64,000 bases of DNA from Actinomadura mexicana (GTDB lineage Bacteria > Actinomycetota > Actinomycetes > Streptosporangiales > Streptosporangiaceae): NCBI RefSeq assembly GCF_900188105.1, contig NZ_FZNP01000001.1:682001-746000 (forward strand), in the 5' to 3' direction. Below, piece by piece: positions 49,954 through 59,052 of this stretch. The notes below the pieces were generated by a model that was given only the letters and a program-made list of their open reading frames with translations, did not search any database and was not told the origin of the DNA. How positions within the stretch are numbered: position 1 is the stretch's first letter; each line of letters opens with the position of its first letter. The position numbers and the translations under genes were made by a program.

Positions 49954-50697
49954 ATGGAGACGAATTCGCAGGTCGTCCTGGTCACCGGCGCGGGAACCGG
50001 GATCGGACGCGCGACGGCGCGCATGTTCGCGGCCGGAGGTGCCCGGGTGGTGGCCGTCGGACGCCGCGCGGAACCGCTGGCCGAGACCGCGCACGGGCAC
50101 CCCGGCATCGAGCCGCTCGCCGCCGACATCACCGGCGACGGCGCCGCCGCCGAGATCGTGCGCAGTGTGACGGACGCGCACGGGCGACTGGACGTGCTGG
50201 TCAACAACGCGGCGATCGTCCGGAGCGGGACCCTGGAAACCCTCACCCCGGAGGCGATCGCGCCGCAGCTGGCGACGAACCTCGTCGCGCCCGCCCTGTT
50301 GACCCGGGCGGCGCTGCCCGCGCTGGACGGCGGCGGGGTCGTCGTCAACGTCAGCACGTCCGTCGGGCAGCGGGGCTGGCCGGGCAACGCGTTCTACGCC
50401 GCCACGAAGTCGGCGCTGGAGACGCTCACGCGCAGCTGGGCACTGGAGCTCGCGCCTCGCGGGATCCGGGTGGCCGCCGTGGCCCCCGGCGCGATCGCCA
50501 CCCCGATCGGCGAGCACCAGGGCCTCTCCGCCGAGCGCTTGGCGGCGCTCCGGAGATGGCAGATCGAGCACACCCCGCTCGGACGCGTCGGGCGTCCCGA
50601 GGAGGTCGCATGGGCGATCACGCGGCTGGCCTCGCCCGACGCCTCGTTCGTCACCGGGGTCGTCCTCGCGGTGGACGGGGGCGCGGTGGTCGCCTGA
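49954..50697 (+). CDS. Short-chain dehydrogenase/reductase (copy 1)
   Basis: A 247-residue SDR with TGAGTGIG at the N-terminus, NNAA, a Ser in VNVSTSVGQ and the catalytic YAATK. VAVGRR after strand 2 points to NADP(H). About 95% identical by eye to the copy at 57810-58559, which has two extra residues near the start. It follows TetR by 35 bases and probably shares its transcript. The substrate is unknown. Confidence 0.88.
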   Translation: METNSQVVLVTGAGTGIGRATARMFAAGGARVVAVGRRAEPLAETAHGHPGIEPLAADITGDGAAAEIVRSVTDAHGRLDVLVNNAAIVRSGTLETLTPEAIAPQLATNLVAPALLTRAALPALDGGGVVVNVSTSVGQRGWPGNAFYAATKSALETLTRSWALELAPRGIRVAAVAPGAIATPIGEHQGLSAERLAALRRWQIEHTPLGRVGRPEEVAWAITRLASPDASFVTGVVLAVDGGAVVA

Positions 50698-50746
50698 GCA
50701 CCGGCGGGCCCGCCACCTGGTAGAACCGGGAGCGGAGGTGGTGACG

Positions 50747-51181
50747 GTGCGGATCGGCGAGCTGGCGCGGATCACGGGGACGACGCCGCGCGCGCTGCGG
50801 CACTACGAGGAGGCGGGGCTGATCACGTCCCGCCGGGCGGGCAACGGATACCGGATCTACGAGGACGACGCGGCCGTGCGGGTCCGCAACATCCGGGAGC
50901 TTCTCGCCGTCGGCCTCACCCTCGACGACGTGCGCGCGTTCTCGATCTGCCTGGACGGCGACGTGACGGCCTCGCCGCCGTCCGAGCGGGGCCTCCAGAT
51001 CGCCCTGGACCGCCTCGCCGTCCTCGACGCCCGCATCGCCGCCCAGACCAAGGCCCGCAACCGTCTCGCCACCGCCCTGACACGGGCGACCGAGCGACGC
51101 CCCGCACCAGCCCACCGGCGCGCGACTTCCGGCGGCCCCCGCCCAGGTCGGCCGGTTCCGCACACACCGGGAACCGTGTGA
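50747..51181 (+). CDS. MerR-family regulator (copy 1, extended C-terminus)
   Basis: A 144-residue MerR protein: MRIGELARITGTTPRALRHY-type HTH, wing GNGYRIYEDDAAVRVRNIRE, then a helical dimerisation segment. GTG 50747 lies 8 bases after GGAGG and gives the usual N-terminus; two upstream GTG codons overlap the ribosome-binding site. Compared with the copy at 58610-58981 the stop codon is missing, so the frame runs on for about 21 unrelated residues. It probably remains functional because the extension lies outside the conserved core. Confidence 0.83.
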   Translation: MRIGELARITGTTPRALRHYEEAGLITSRRAGNGYRIYEDDAAVRVRNIRELLAVGLTLDDVRAFSICLDGDVTASPPSERGLQIALDRLAVLDARIAAQTKARNRLATALTRATERRPAPAHRRATSGGPRPGRPVPHTPGTV

Positions 51182-51191
51182 TGATCGCGGC

Positions 51192-51250
51192 ATGCGGGGC
51201 GGGCCGCGAGCGGGGCTGCTCGCCACAGCCGGTGTCGCCACGAGCGCGGC
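51192..51250 (+). pseudogene. Truncated LysE-family transporter
   Basis: ATGCGGGGCGGGCC begins a short stretch encoding RGGPRAGLLATAGVATS, which matches residues 34 onward of the intact LysE protein at 59053-59673. The first 33 codons have been deleted between two GCGGCATGC repeats, and homology stops near 51250, leaving no functional transporter. Confidence 0.8.
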
Positions 51251-51287
51251 GATCTCGGAAGGAATCCGGGCCTCGCAGAGGCGCGGA

Positions 51288-51444
51288 TCAGCCGATGACC
51301 GGGCCCAGGTAGCCGCGCAGGACCTTCTTGAGCTCGCGGATCAGGGCCGGGCGGTCTTCCGCCGCGGACGCGACGACCAGTGATCGCGATGAGCACCAGG
51401 CGCCGCAGCGGCCTGCCCTCGATGCGCTCTCCCGGAGATCTCAC
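51288..51444 (-). pseudogene. Frameshifted remnant of an unidentified small gene
   Basis: On the minus strand, SPGERIEGRPLRRLVLIAI (51444-51380) continues after a frame change as VVASAAEDRPALIRELKKV and LRGYLGPVIG before a stop at 51288. Both parts look protein-like and the join needs a frameshift, so this is probably a broken gene next to the duplication edge. The family is not recognised. Bases 51445-51600 contain nothing else supportable. Confidence 0.4.
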
Positions 51445-51625
51445 GCTGGTCAGCCTGCCCCCCGCCAGGTAACGGCGCCCTTACCAGGGCTTGGCCCTCG
51501 GGCAGACGTATTTTGCGTTCGCGCTTGCCTCCCGTTAGGGACAGTTATCCGGCCGCTGGCTTCCTCACTCATAGCGTGAGGCTGTGAGGAAAGTTCCATT
51601 TGAGTGGTACGGAAAGGAGTCGGAG

Positions 51626-52225
51626 ATGCGGATGATGGCCCTGGTGGCGGCCGGCGCGATGGTGGCTGTCGCTGCCGCCGGATGCGGGGGCGGCGCCACG
51701 TCACGCTCCACCAGGACGGCGGGCCCATCCGCCGGCGCGAAGGCGGCGGCCCCGACCGAGTCCAACCCTCCGGGCGACATCCCCGACAACACGGTGTACG
51801 TCGCGTTCCGGCCGTCCACCGGCCTGTATGAGGTGAAGGTGCCCGAGGGGTGGGCGCGGACGGATCTTGCCGGCGGGGCGAGCTTCACCGACAAGCTCAA
51901 CACCGTTCGGGCCGAGGCCGCGCCGGCTGCGTCCGCGCCGACCGTGCAGAACGTCCGCGACCAGGCGCTGAAGATCGGCGCACCGAGGATGGCTGTGGTG
52001 AAGACTGAGACGGTGCAGCGCAAGGGCGGCACCGCGATCCGGCTGGTGTACCGGTTCGACAGCGCACCGAACCCGGTGACCGGGAAGGTCGTACGGGACG
52101 AGGCCGAACGGTACGCGTTCTACAAGTCCGGCCAGGAGGCGGTGCTCACGCTGTCGGGGCCGGTAGGCGCCGACAACGTCGACCCCTGGAAGACCATTTC
52201 CGACTCTTTCCGGTGGCTGCGGTGA
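51626..52225 (+). CDS. Lipoprotein linked to ABC export system
   Basis: A 199-residue lipoprotein. ATG 51626 has AAGGAG six bases upstream and yields a signal with lipobox VAAAGC. The mature protein contains GLYEVKVPEGWARTDLAGGA and RKGGTAIRLVYRFDSAPNPV, a fold resembling small actinobacterial surface lipoproteins of the PsbP/DUF type, without a known activity. Its stop overlaps the first ABC ATPase start as GTGA, so it is part of the transporter operon and may be its extracytoplasmic partner. Confidence 0.78.
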   Translation: MRMMALVAAGAMVAVAAAGCGGGATSRSTRTAGPSAGAKAAAPTESNPPGDIPDNTVYVAFRPSTGLYEVKVPEGWARTDLAGGASFTDKLNTVRAEAAPAASAPTVQNVRDQALKIGAPRMAVVKTETVQRKGGTAIRLVYRFDSAPNPVTGKVVRDEAERYAFYKSGQEAVLTLSGPVGADNVDPWKTISDSFRWLR

Positions 52226-52884
52226 CCGAAGCGGTCCTGCAGGCCAACGAGCTCTACCGGTTCTACCGGGCCGGAGATGAGGAGACGCTCGCTTTGCGGG
52301 GGGTTTCGCTCGCGGTCGAGGCGGGCGAGTTCGTCGCGGTGACCGGACCGTCGGGGTCCGGCAAATCCACCCTGCTGGCGTGCATGGCCGCCCTGGACGA
52401 GCCCGACGGTGGCGCGGTGCGCGTCTCCGGGATCCGGATCAGCCATCGCCCGCAGGCCGAGCGCACGAGCCTGCGCGCCCGTCTGGTCGGGATGCTGTTC
52501 CAGTCCGGCAACCTGCTGGAACATCTCACTGTCCGGGCCAACATCGACCTGGCGCAGCGGCTGGCGGGCCGTCGTGACAGCGGCCGCCGCGACGCCCTGC
52601 TGGAGGAGCTCGGGCTCGCCGACCGGGACCGGTCCCGGCCCGCGCAGCTGTCCGGCGGGGAAGCGGCCCGCGCGGGCCTGGCGGTCGCGCTGGCCAACCG
52701 CCCTGCGGTGCTGCTGGCCGACGAGCCGACCGGCGAACTGGACCGCCGCACCGAGGACCGTGTCCTCGGCCTGCTGCGCCGCCAGGCCGAGCATGGCGCC
52801 GCGGTGGTCGTGGCCTCGCACAGTCCCGCCGTCGCGGCCGCCGCCGACCGCACGATCACGCTCGAGGACGGACGAAGGACATGA
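52222..52884 (+). CDS. ABC transporter ATP-binding protein 1 (LolD/MacB-like)
   Basis: A 220-residue ATPase: Walker A GPSGSGKS, Q-loop LFQSGNLLEHLTV, signature LSGGEAARAGLAVAL, Walker B VLLADEPTGELD and a switch His in ASHSP. It belongs to the LolD/MacB branch that energises FtsX-type permeases. GTG 52222 overlaps the lipoprotein stop as GTGA. The signature continues EAARAG instead of the usual QQQRVA, a modest divergence. Confidence 0.88.
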   Translation: MTEAVLQANELYRFYRAGDEETLALRGVSLAVEAGEFVAVTGPSGSGKSTLLACMAALDEPDGGAVRVSGIRISHRPQAERTSLRARLVGMLFQSGNLLEHLTVRANIDLAQRLAGRRDSGRRDALLEELGLADRDRSRPAQLSGGEAARAGLAVALANRPAVLLADEPTGELDRRTEDRVLGLLRRQAEHGAAVVVASHSPAVAAAADRTITLEDGRRT

Positions 52885-53582
52885 CCGGACACGATGCGAG
52901 CGGACACGTTGGAGACGACCTCGTCCGGCTGACCGGTGTCGCCCGTACCTACGGGCGCGGCGCCACCGCCGTGGTCGCCGTGCACGAGGTGACCTGCGCG
53001 GTCCGCCGCGCCGACCGCATTGCGGTCACCGGCGCGTCCGGGTCGGGCAAGTCGACGCTGCTGCACCTGGTCGGCGGCCTGGACGAGCCGACCGCCGGGC
53101 GGATCGAATGGCCGGCGCTCGACGGTCGGCCCTTCGGCCGGCCCGGCGTCGCCGGCATGATCTTCCAGGGGCCGAGCCTGCTGACACCGCTGGACGTCCT
53201 GGACAACACCGCTCTGCCCCTCGGGCTCGTCGGTCTGGACGAGGAGCAGGCCCGGCGGCGTGCCGCCGACGCCCTCCACTCCGTGGGGCTCGCCGACCTC
53301 GCCTTCCGGTTGCCGGAGGAGCTGTCGGGCGGGCAGGCGCAGCGGGTCGCAGTGGCCCGGGTGCTCGCCGCTCGGCCCCGTCTGATCATCGCCGACGAGC
53401 CGACCGCGCAGCTCGGTTCGGCGCATGCCGTCCAGGTCGTCGATCTGCTGTTGCGGGCGGCCGACGAGCTGGACGCCGGTCTGATCATCGCGACGCACGA
53501 CTCGCACATGGCCGCCCGGCTGCCGACGCGCTGGCGGATGGCCGACGGCATGCTCATGGAGGGAGAGCCATGCTCGTCCTGA
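52881..53582 (+). CDS. ABC transporter ATP-binding protein 2 (LolD/MacB-like)
   Basis: A 233-residue ATPase: Walker A GASGSGKS, Q-loop IFQGPSLLTPLDV, signature LSGGQAQRVAVARVL, Walker B LIIADEPTAQLG and switch His in ATHDSH. The residue after the Walker B Leu is Gly instead of the usual Asp of the D-loop, so dimer-interface coupling may be altered. The start overlaps the first ATPase as ATGA. Having two different ATPases with one permease suggests a heterodimeric engine. Confidence 0.88.
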   Translation: MTGHDASGHVGDDLVRLTGVARTYGRGATAVVAVHEVTCAVRRADRIAVTGASGSGKSTLLHLVGGLDEPTAGRIEWPALDGRPFGRPGVAGMIFQGPSLLTPLDVLDNTALPLGLVGLDEEQARRRAADALHSVGLADLAFRLPEELSGGQAQRVAVARVLAARPRLIIADEPTAQLGSAHAVQVVDLLLRAADELDAGLIIATHDSHMAARLPTRWRMADGMLMEGEPCSS

Positions 53583-56338
53583 TGTGGCTGGGCGGCCTGC
53601 TGGCCCGCCGTCCCGCCCGGCTGGCGATGACCGCCGCCGGCATCGCCGTCGCGGTGGGCCTGCTGGCCTCGCTCGGCACGTTCCTGGCCTCGGCCAAGTC
53701 GACCATGACCCAGCGGTCGGCCGCCGGGGTGGCCGTGGACTGGCAGGTGGAGATGCAACCTGGCGCGGCCGTGCCGGACCTGCGGTCCCTGGTTCGCGGT
53801 GTCAAAGCCCAGTTGCCGGTCGGGTTCGCCGCCACCACGGGGCTGCAGTCGCGGTCCCAGGGCCAGGTGCTCGACACCGGCCCCGGCCAGGTCCTCGGCT
53901 TGCCGCCCGGCTATGCCGCCACGTTCCCCGGCGAGCTGCGCGCGCTGGCCGGTCGGGCCGACGGTGTCCTGCTGGCTCAGCAGACCGCCGCGAACCTGCA
54001 CGCCGCACCCGGCTCGACCGTCACCATCCACCGCGCCGGACTGCCGGACACATCGGTCAGAGTCGACGGCGTCGTCGACCTGCCCGCGGCCGACTCGCTG
54101 TTCCAGAAGGTCGGCGCGCCCGCCGGGGCGCAGCCGCAGGCCCCGCCCGACAACATCGTCCTGCTGCCCGCCGCGACCTGGCACCGGCTGTTCGACAACG
54201 CGCCGCGCGCCGCCGCCCGCACCCAGGTGCACGTGCGGCTGAGCCGCAACCTTCCCGCCGACCCCTCCGCCGCCTACATCGCCGACACCGGCGCCGCCCG
54301 CAACCTGGAGGCAGGGTTGGCCGGCACCGGGCTGGTGGGCGACAACCTCGGCGCCGCGCTCGGCGCCGCCCGCGAGGACGCCGCCTACGCCCAGGTCCTG
54401 TTCCTGTTCCTCGGCGTGCCCGGCGCGGCGCTGGCCGCCCTGCTCACCGCGCTCGTCGCCGCATCGGGGGCGCCACGGCGGCGCGCCGAGCAGGCCCTGC
54501 TGCGCACCCGCGGCGCGTCCCTGCGCACCCTGCTCGGCCTCGCCGCCGCCGAGGCCGCCCTGACCGGGATCGCCGGCGCCGCCGTCGGGCTCGGGCTGGC
54601 CGCGCTCACCGGGCGGCTGGTGTTCGGCGCTGTCCGGTTCGGCACCAGCACCGGCTCCGCGGTGTTGTGGGCGGTGATCGCCGCCGCCGCCGGGCTGCTG
54701 GTCGCCGCGCTGACCGTGCTACTGCCCGCCGCGCGCGACGCGGCCACCGTCGGCGTCGTCGCCGCGCGCCGCGCGATCGGCCCGCCGCGCCGCGACCCCG
54801 CCTGGATGCGCTACGGCGTGGACCTGTGGCTGCTGGCCGCCTCCGCCCTGGTCTTCTGGATCACCAGCCGCAACGGCTACACCATCGTGCTCGTCCCCGA
54901 AGGGCTGCCGACCATCTCCGTCAGCTACTGGGCGTTCGCCGGCCCCGCACTGCTCTGGACGGGCGGCGGCCTGCTGGCCTGGCGCGTCGTGTACATGCTG
55001 CTCGGCCCGCGCCGCTCCGCAGCACCAGCCGTTCCCGCCGGGCCGTCCAGCGCGGACGCCGGTACCGGCGCCGGCGTCGGCGCGACATCGGCGCGGTTCC
55101 GCGCCACCACCGGCGCGGAACCGCTGCGGCGGCGGCTCCTCAAACGGCTGCTCCGCCCGATCGCCGGGCCCCTCGCCGGGACCGTGACCGCCTCCCTCAG
55201 CGGGCAGCGCACCCTGCTCGCCCGCACGGTCTCCTTGGCCGCGCTGGCCGTGGTGTTCGCCGCATCCACCGCCGTGTTCGACGCCACCTACCGGCAGCAG
55301 GCCGTCGCCGACGCCCAGTTGACCAACGGCGCCGACGTCACCGTCACCGAGTCGCCAGGCGCGTACGCTCCGCCGTCGTTGGAGAAGCAGATCGCCGCGA
55401 CCCGCGGCGTCGGCACGGTCGAGCCCCTCCAGCACCGCCTCGCCTACGTCGGCGCCGACCTGCAGGACATCTACGGCATCCGGACCTCCACCATCGCCCG
55501 CACCACCCACCTGCAGAACGCCTACTTCTCCGGCGGCACCACCCACGACGTGCTCAGCCGGCTGGCCCACCGGCCCGACGGCGTGCTGGTCAGCGTCGAG
55601 ACCGTGAAGGACTTCCAACTGCAGCCCGGCGATCTACTGCGGTTGCGCCTCCAAGACGGCCGCACCAAGCAATACCGGACAGTCCCGTTCCACTACACCG
55701 GTGTCGTCAAGGAGTTCCCCACCGCGCCGCGCGACAGCTTCCTGGTCGCCAACGCCGACTACATCGCCCGCCAGACCGGCACCGACACCATCGGCTCGTT
55801 CCTGGTCAACACCCGCGGCGGCGCCTCCCCGCCAACCGTCGCCCACGCACTGCGCAACCAGCTGGGCCCGCAGCCGCAGATCACCGACATCCACACCACC
55901 CGCAACGTCGTCGGCTCCAGCCTCACCGCCGTCGACCTCGGCGGACTCACCCGCATCGAACTCGGCTACGCCTTCGTCCTGGTCGCCCTGGCCACCGGCC
56001 TGCTCCTGGCCCTCGGCTTCACCGAACACCGCCGCAACTTCGCGCTGGTCCGCGCGATGGGAGCCCGGCCACGCCAAGTCGGCGCATTCATCTGGGCCGA
56101 AGTCGCGGTCGTCCTGATCGGAGCCGCGGCACTCGGCTCACTCGGCGGGTGGATCCTGTCCCGGATGCTGGTCAAAGTACTGACCGGCGTATTCGACCCG
56201 CCACCCGACCACCTCGCCGTGCCCTGGCCCTATCTCAGCGCCGTCGCCGGCGCCGGCATCGCAGCCATGATCACCGCCGCTCTCGTCGCGCTGCGCGCCG
56301 CCAAGCGCCCGCCCCTCACCGTCCTGCGCGACCTGTAA
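53570..56338 (+). CDS. FtsX-domain ABC permease (two FtsX modules)
   Basis: A 922-residue permease. ATG 53570 has GGAGGGAG upstream and overlaps the second ATPase by 13 bases. Membrane segment [20 protein letters not shown] is followed by an extracytoplasmic domain, then three membrane helices ([15 protein letters not shown]...) with an FtsX core. A second module begins near residue 530 ([20 protein letters not shown]) and ends with [20 protein letters not shown], an FtsX signature, plus two more helices. It belongs to the MacB/LolCE type that extracts or extrudes lipoproteins, peptides or lipids. It sits between the two copies of the local duplication. Confidence 0.85.
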   Translation: MLVLMWLGGLLARRPARLAMTAAGIAVAVGLLASLGTFLASAKSTMTQRSAAGVAVDWQVEMQPGAAVPDLRSLVRGVKAQLPVGFAATTGLQSRSQGQVLDTGPGQVLGLPPGYAATFPGELRALAGRADGVLLAQQTAANLHAAPGSTVTIHRAGLPDTSVRVDGVVDLPAADSLFQKVGAPAGAQPQAPPDNIVLLPAATWHRLFDNAPRAAARTQVHVRLSRNLPADPSAAYIADTGAARNLEAGLAGTGLVGDNLGAALGAAREDAAYAQVLFLFLGVPGAALAALLTALVAASGAPRRRAEQALLRTRGASLRTLLGLAAAEAALTGIAGAAVGLGLAALTGRLVFGAVRFGTSTGSAVLWAVIAAAAGLLVAALTVLLPAARDAATVGVVAARRAIGPPRRDPAWMRYGVDLWLLAASALVFWITSRNGYTIVLVPEGLPTISVSYWAFAGPALLWTGGGLLAWRVVYMLLGPRRSAAPAVPAGPSSADAGTGAGVGATSARFRATTGAEPLRRRLLKRLLRPIAGPLAGTVTASLSGQRTLLARTVSLAALAVVFAASTAVFDATYRQQAVADAQLTNGADVTVTESPGAYAPPSLEKQIAATRGVGTVEPLQHRLAYVGADLQDIYGIRTSTIARTTHLQNAYFSGGTTHDVLSRLAHRPDGVLVSVETVKDFQLQPGDLLRLRLQDGRTKQYRTVPFHYTGVVKEFPTAPRDSFLVANADYIARQTGTDTIGSFLVNTRGGASPPTVAHALRNQLGPQPQITDIHTTRNVVGSSLTAVDLGGLTRIELGYAFVLVALATGLLLALGFTEHRRNFALVRAMGARPRQVGAFIWAEVAVVLIGAAALGSLGGWILSRMLVKVLTGVFDPPPDHLAVPWPYLSAVAGAGIAAMITAALVALRAAKRPPLTVLRDL

Positions 56339-56401
56339 CAGACCTTGATGATCGCCGGACTGCACCATGACCCGAGGACGAACGGGCTGCCGCCTCCCGG
56401 G

Positions 56402-56574
56402 TCAGCGGAAGACGCCGGTGTGGCCGAGGGAGTAACGGCCGGGCTGTGGGAACACGCACAGGCCGTGCGGCCCGTCGCCGACCTTGACCCGGCGGAGCCG
56501 GTGGAGGTGGAGATCGCATACACCTCGGAGTTGTAGCGGCCCGACAGCCACAGGACCTTTCCGTCCGCCGAGAC
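56402..56574 (-). pseudogene. C-terminal relic of a YncE/lactonase-type beta-propeller protein
   Basis: On the minus strand [20 protein letters not shown] is followed, after a one-base frame change near 56500, by [18 protein letters not shown] and [11 protein letters not shown] then a stop. This is the end of a secreted seven-bladed propeller (YVTN family). The rest is missing and the frame is broken, so it is a relic left at the edge of the rearrangement. Confidence 0.7.
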
Positions 56575-56657
56575 TCAGCCCATGTCCGGCGAGCCGCCGC
56601 CATCCCCGCCAGCCCCGCAGCGGTCGGTTGGGGTGCCCGGTGGCAGCGGTACGCCCG

Positions 56658-57263
56658 GCGCTCACTCTCGCCGCCTCGTTCGCCGCGTACGCCACCGGCC
56701 AGGTCGTCTTCCTGAAGGAGCTCGGCATCGGGATGGCGCTCGCGGTCGCCGTCGACGCCACGCTGATCCGTGCGGTGCTCGTCCCGGCCCTCATGCGGCT
56801 CGCGGGCCCGTTCAACTGGTGGGCGCCGGGCCCCCTGCGGCGCCTCCACCGGCGCATCGGGATGTCGGAGGAACCCGCGCCGAACGCCTCGATCTCCGGC
56901 GCCGAGGTCGGCTGTCAGGGCGAGGTGGGCTCGGCCTGCTCGATGGCCGCCGCCGGGCTCACCGAGGTCCTCGGCGGCACCCCGGAGCAGGTGGAGAACG
57001 CCGCCGAGATCGGCATCGAGCACAACCTCGGCCTGACATGCGACCCCGTGGGCGGCCTGGTCCAGGTCCCCTGCATCGAGCGCAACGCCGTCGGCGCCGT
57101 CAAGGCCATCAGCGCCGCCCGGATCTCCCTGCGCGGCGACGGCCGCCACTTCGTCTCCCTCGACAAGGCCATCAAGACCATGCGCGACACCGGCCGCGAC
57201 ATGCTCGACAAGTACAAGGAGACCTCGCGCGGCGGCCTCGCCGTCAACGTCATCGAGTGCTGA
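56658..57263 (+). pseudogene. In-frame chimera: MMPL transporter tail fused to SdaA tail
   Basis: The first 75 codons (to 56881) encode the end of an MMPL-family RND transporter: [40 protein letters not shown] and a basic tail. At 56882 the sequence switches, in the same frame, to the last 127 codons of SdaA ([20 protein letters not shown] to VNVIEC). The SdaA part differs from the intact gene at five synonymous positions only. No ribosome-binding site or start is obvious, and neither the transporter nor the lyase is complete, so it is presumed non-functional; open reading without stops is notable. Confidence 0.8.
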
Positions 57264-57774
57264 GCGCCTCTTCTACCGGCAGGGCGTCCAGGCGGTGGGC
57301 ATGGACGAGCTGCGGACCGTCTCCGGCCTGCCGCTCAAGCGCATCTACCGGCTCTTCCCGACGAAGGAGGCGCTCGTCGTCGCGATGCTGGACCGCCGCG
57401 ACCGCCGCTGGCGCACGAGCCTGGCGGCCCACCTGGACGCCGAACCCGACCCCCGGCTGCGCGTCCTCGCCCTGTTCGACTGGCTCGGCGCGTGGTTCGC
57501 CGAGCCCGGCTTCCGCGGCTGCGCCTGGGTGAACGCCCACGGGGAGCTCGGCTCGTCCTCCCCGGCGATCGCGGAGGCGGCGCGAGCCCACAAGCGCGCC
57601 TTCCACGACCAGGTCCTCGCCCTGGTCTCCCCCGTCGACACGTCCGCCGCCGAGCCCGTCCACCTGCTCGCCGAGGGCGCCATCGTCGTCGCCGGGATCC
57701 AGGGCGACCCCACCGCCGCCGCCCGCGCCCGGGCCGGCGCCATGCTCCTCCTGGATCGGACCGCCCGGGCTTGA
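57262..57774 (+). pseudogene. TetR gene lacking its N-terminus (copy 2)
   Basis: The reading frame starts directly at the SdaA stop (TGAGCGCC) and encodes [20 protein letters not shown] onward, about 90% identical to the TetR at 49343-49918. The first 20 or so residues, including the first DNA-binding-domain helix, and the promoter are gone. An internal ATG at 57301 could start a 157-residue fragment without a complete HTH. It could only act as a dimerisation partner, so it is treated as a pseudogene. Confidence 0.75.
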
Positions 57775-57809
57775 CCTTGCCGTTGGCGGCAGGGTTCCAC
57801 GCTGGGGGC

Positions 57810-58559
57810 ATGGAGACGAACTCGCAGGACAGAGTCGTCCTGGTCACCGGCGCGGGGACCGGGATCGGACGCGCGACGGCGCGCATGTTCGCCGCCGAAG
57901 GAGCCCGGGTGGTGGCCGTCGGGCGGCGGCCCGAGCCGCTCGCCGAGACCGCGCACGGGCATCCCGGCATCGAGCCGCTCGCCGCCGACATCACCGGCGA
58001 CGGAGCCGCCGCCGAGATCGTGCGCAGGGTGACGGACGCGCACGGAGGGCTGGACGTGCTGGTCAACAACGCGGCGGTCGTCCAGAGCGGGACCCTGGAG
58101 ACCCTCGCCCCGGAGTCGATCGCACCGCAGCTCGCGACGAACCTCGTGGCGCCCGTGCTGCTGACCCGGGCGGCGCTGCCCGCGCTGGACGGCGGCGGGG
58201 TGGTCGTCAACGTCAGCACGTCCGTCGGGCAGCGGGGCTGGCCGGGCAACGCGTTCTACGCCGCCACCAAGTCGGCGCTGGAGACGCTCACGCGCAGCTG
58301 GGCGCTGGAGCTGGCGCCCCGCGGCATCCGGGTGGCCGCCGTGGCGCCCGGCGCGATCGCCACCCCGATCGGCGAGCACCAGGGCCTCTCCGCCGAGCGC
58401 CTGGCGGCGCTCCGGCAGTGGCAGATCGAGCACACCCCGCTCGGCCGTGTCGGCCGCCCCGAGGAGGTCGCCTGGGCGATCACGCGGCTGGCCTCGCCCG
58501 CCGCCTCGTTCGTCACCGGAGTCGTCCTCGCGGTGGACGGGGGCGCGGTGGTCGGCTGA
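57810..58559 (+). CDS. Short-chain dehydrogenase/reductase (copy 2)
   Basis: A 249-residue SDR, about 95% identical to the protein at 49954-50697, with the same TGAGTGIG, YAATK and NADP-type GRR motifs and a two-residue insertion (Asp-Arg) after residue 6. All catalytic residues are kept, so it should be active. Its original promoter and TetR operator were removed by the 625-base deletion, so expression must come from read-through or another start. Confidence 0.87.
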   Translation: METNSQDRVVLVTGAGTGIGRATARMFAAEGARVVAVGRRPEPLAETAHGHPGIEPLAADITGDGAAAEIVRRVTDAHGGLDVLVNNAAVVQSGTLETLAPESIAPQLATNLVAPVLLTRAALPALDGGGVVVNVSTSVGQRGWPGNAFYAATKSALETLTRSWALELAPRGIRVAAVAPGAIATPIGEHQGLSAERLAALRQWQIEHTPLGRVGRPEEVAWAITRLASPAASFVTGVVLAVDGGAVVG

Positions 58560-58609
58560 GCGCCGGCACGCCCCGGCGCCTGGTAGGACTGGGGGCGGAG
58601 GTGGTGGCG

Positions 58610-58981
58610 GTGCGGATCGGCGAGCTGGCGCGGATCACCGGGACGACGCCGCGCGCGCTGCGGCACTACGAAGAGGCGGGTCTGCTCGCGTCCCGCCGGG
58701 CGGGCAACGGGTACCGGGTCTACGACGAGAGCGCGGCCGTGCGGGTCCGCAACATCCGGGAGCTGCTCGCCGTCGGCCTCACGCTCGACGACGTGCGCGC
58801 GTTCTCGGTCTGCCTGGACGGCGACGTCGCGGCCTCGCCCCCGTCCGCCAGGGGCCTCCAGATCGCACAGGATCGCCTCGCGATCCTCGACGCCCGCATC
58901 AGCGCCCAGGCCGAAGCCCGCGACCGCCTCGCGACCGCCCTGGCCCGGGCGAGCGGGCGACGCCCCGCGCCGGCCCGCTGA
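58610..58981 (+). CDS. MerR-family regulator (copy 2)
   Basis: A 123-residue MerR protein of normal length. GTG 58610 lies 8 bases after GGAGG. HTH and wing (GNGYRVYDESAAVRVRNIRE) match copy 1 and the helical segment ends RRPAPAR before the stop. It most likely regulates the LysE gene 71 bases downstream. It represents the ancestral form of the extended copy at 50747-51181. Confidence 0.86.
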   Translation: MRIGELARITGTTPRALRHYEEAGLLASRRAGNGYRVYDESAAVRVRNIRELLAVGLTLDDVRAFSVCLDGDVAASPPSARGLQIAQDRLAILDARISAQAEARDRLATALARASGRRPAPAR

Positions 58982-59052
58982 CGCCCGACTTCCGGGGCCC
59001 CGCCCGGGTCGGCCGCTTCCGCACACACCGGGAACCATGTGATGATCGCGGC

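Larger units (their letters stand above)
48401..51250. repeat. Segmental duplication, copy 1
   Basis: This block (sdaA 3' end, SnoaL-like gene, TetR, SDR, MerR, start of LysE) recurs at 56882-59210 in the same orientation. This copy keeps the SnoaL-like gene and the TetR promoter but has lost 99 bases of LysE between two GCGGCATGC direct repeats and then breaks off inside LysE near 51250. Confidence 0.9.

Noticed and set aside
57262..57774. Second TetR as a functional regulator
   Set aside because: It lacks the first DNA-binding helix, promoter and ribosome-binding site; the deletion end points at GAGCGCC repeats explain the truncation.
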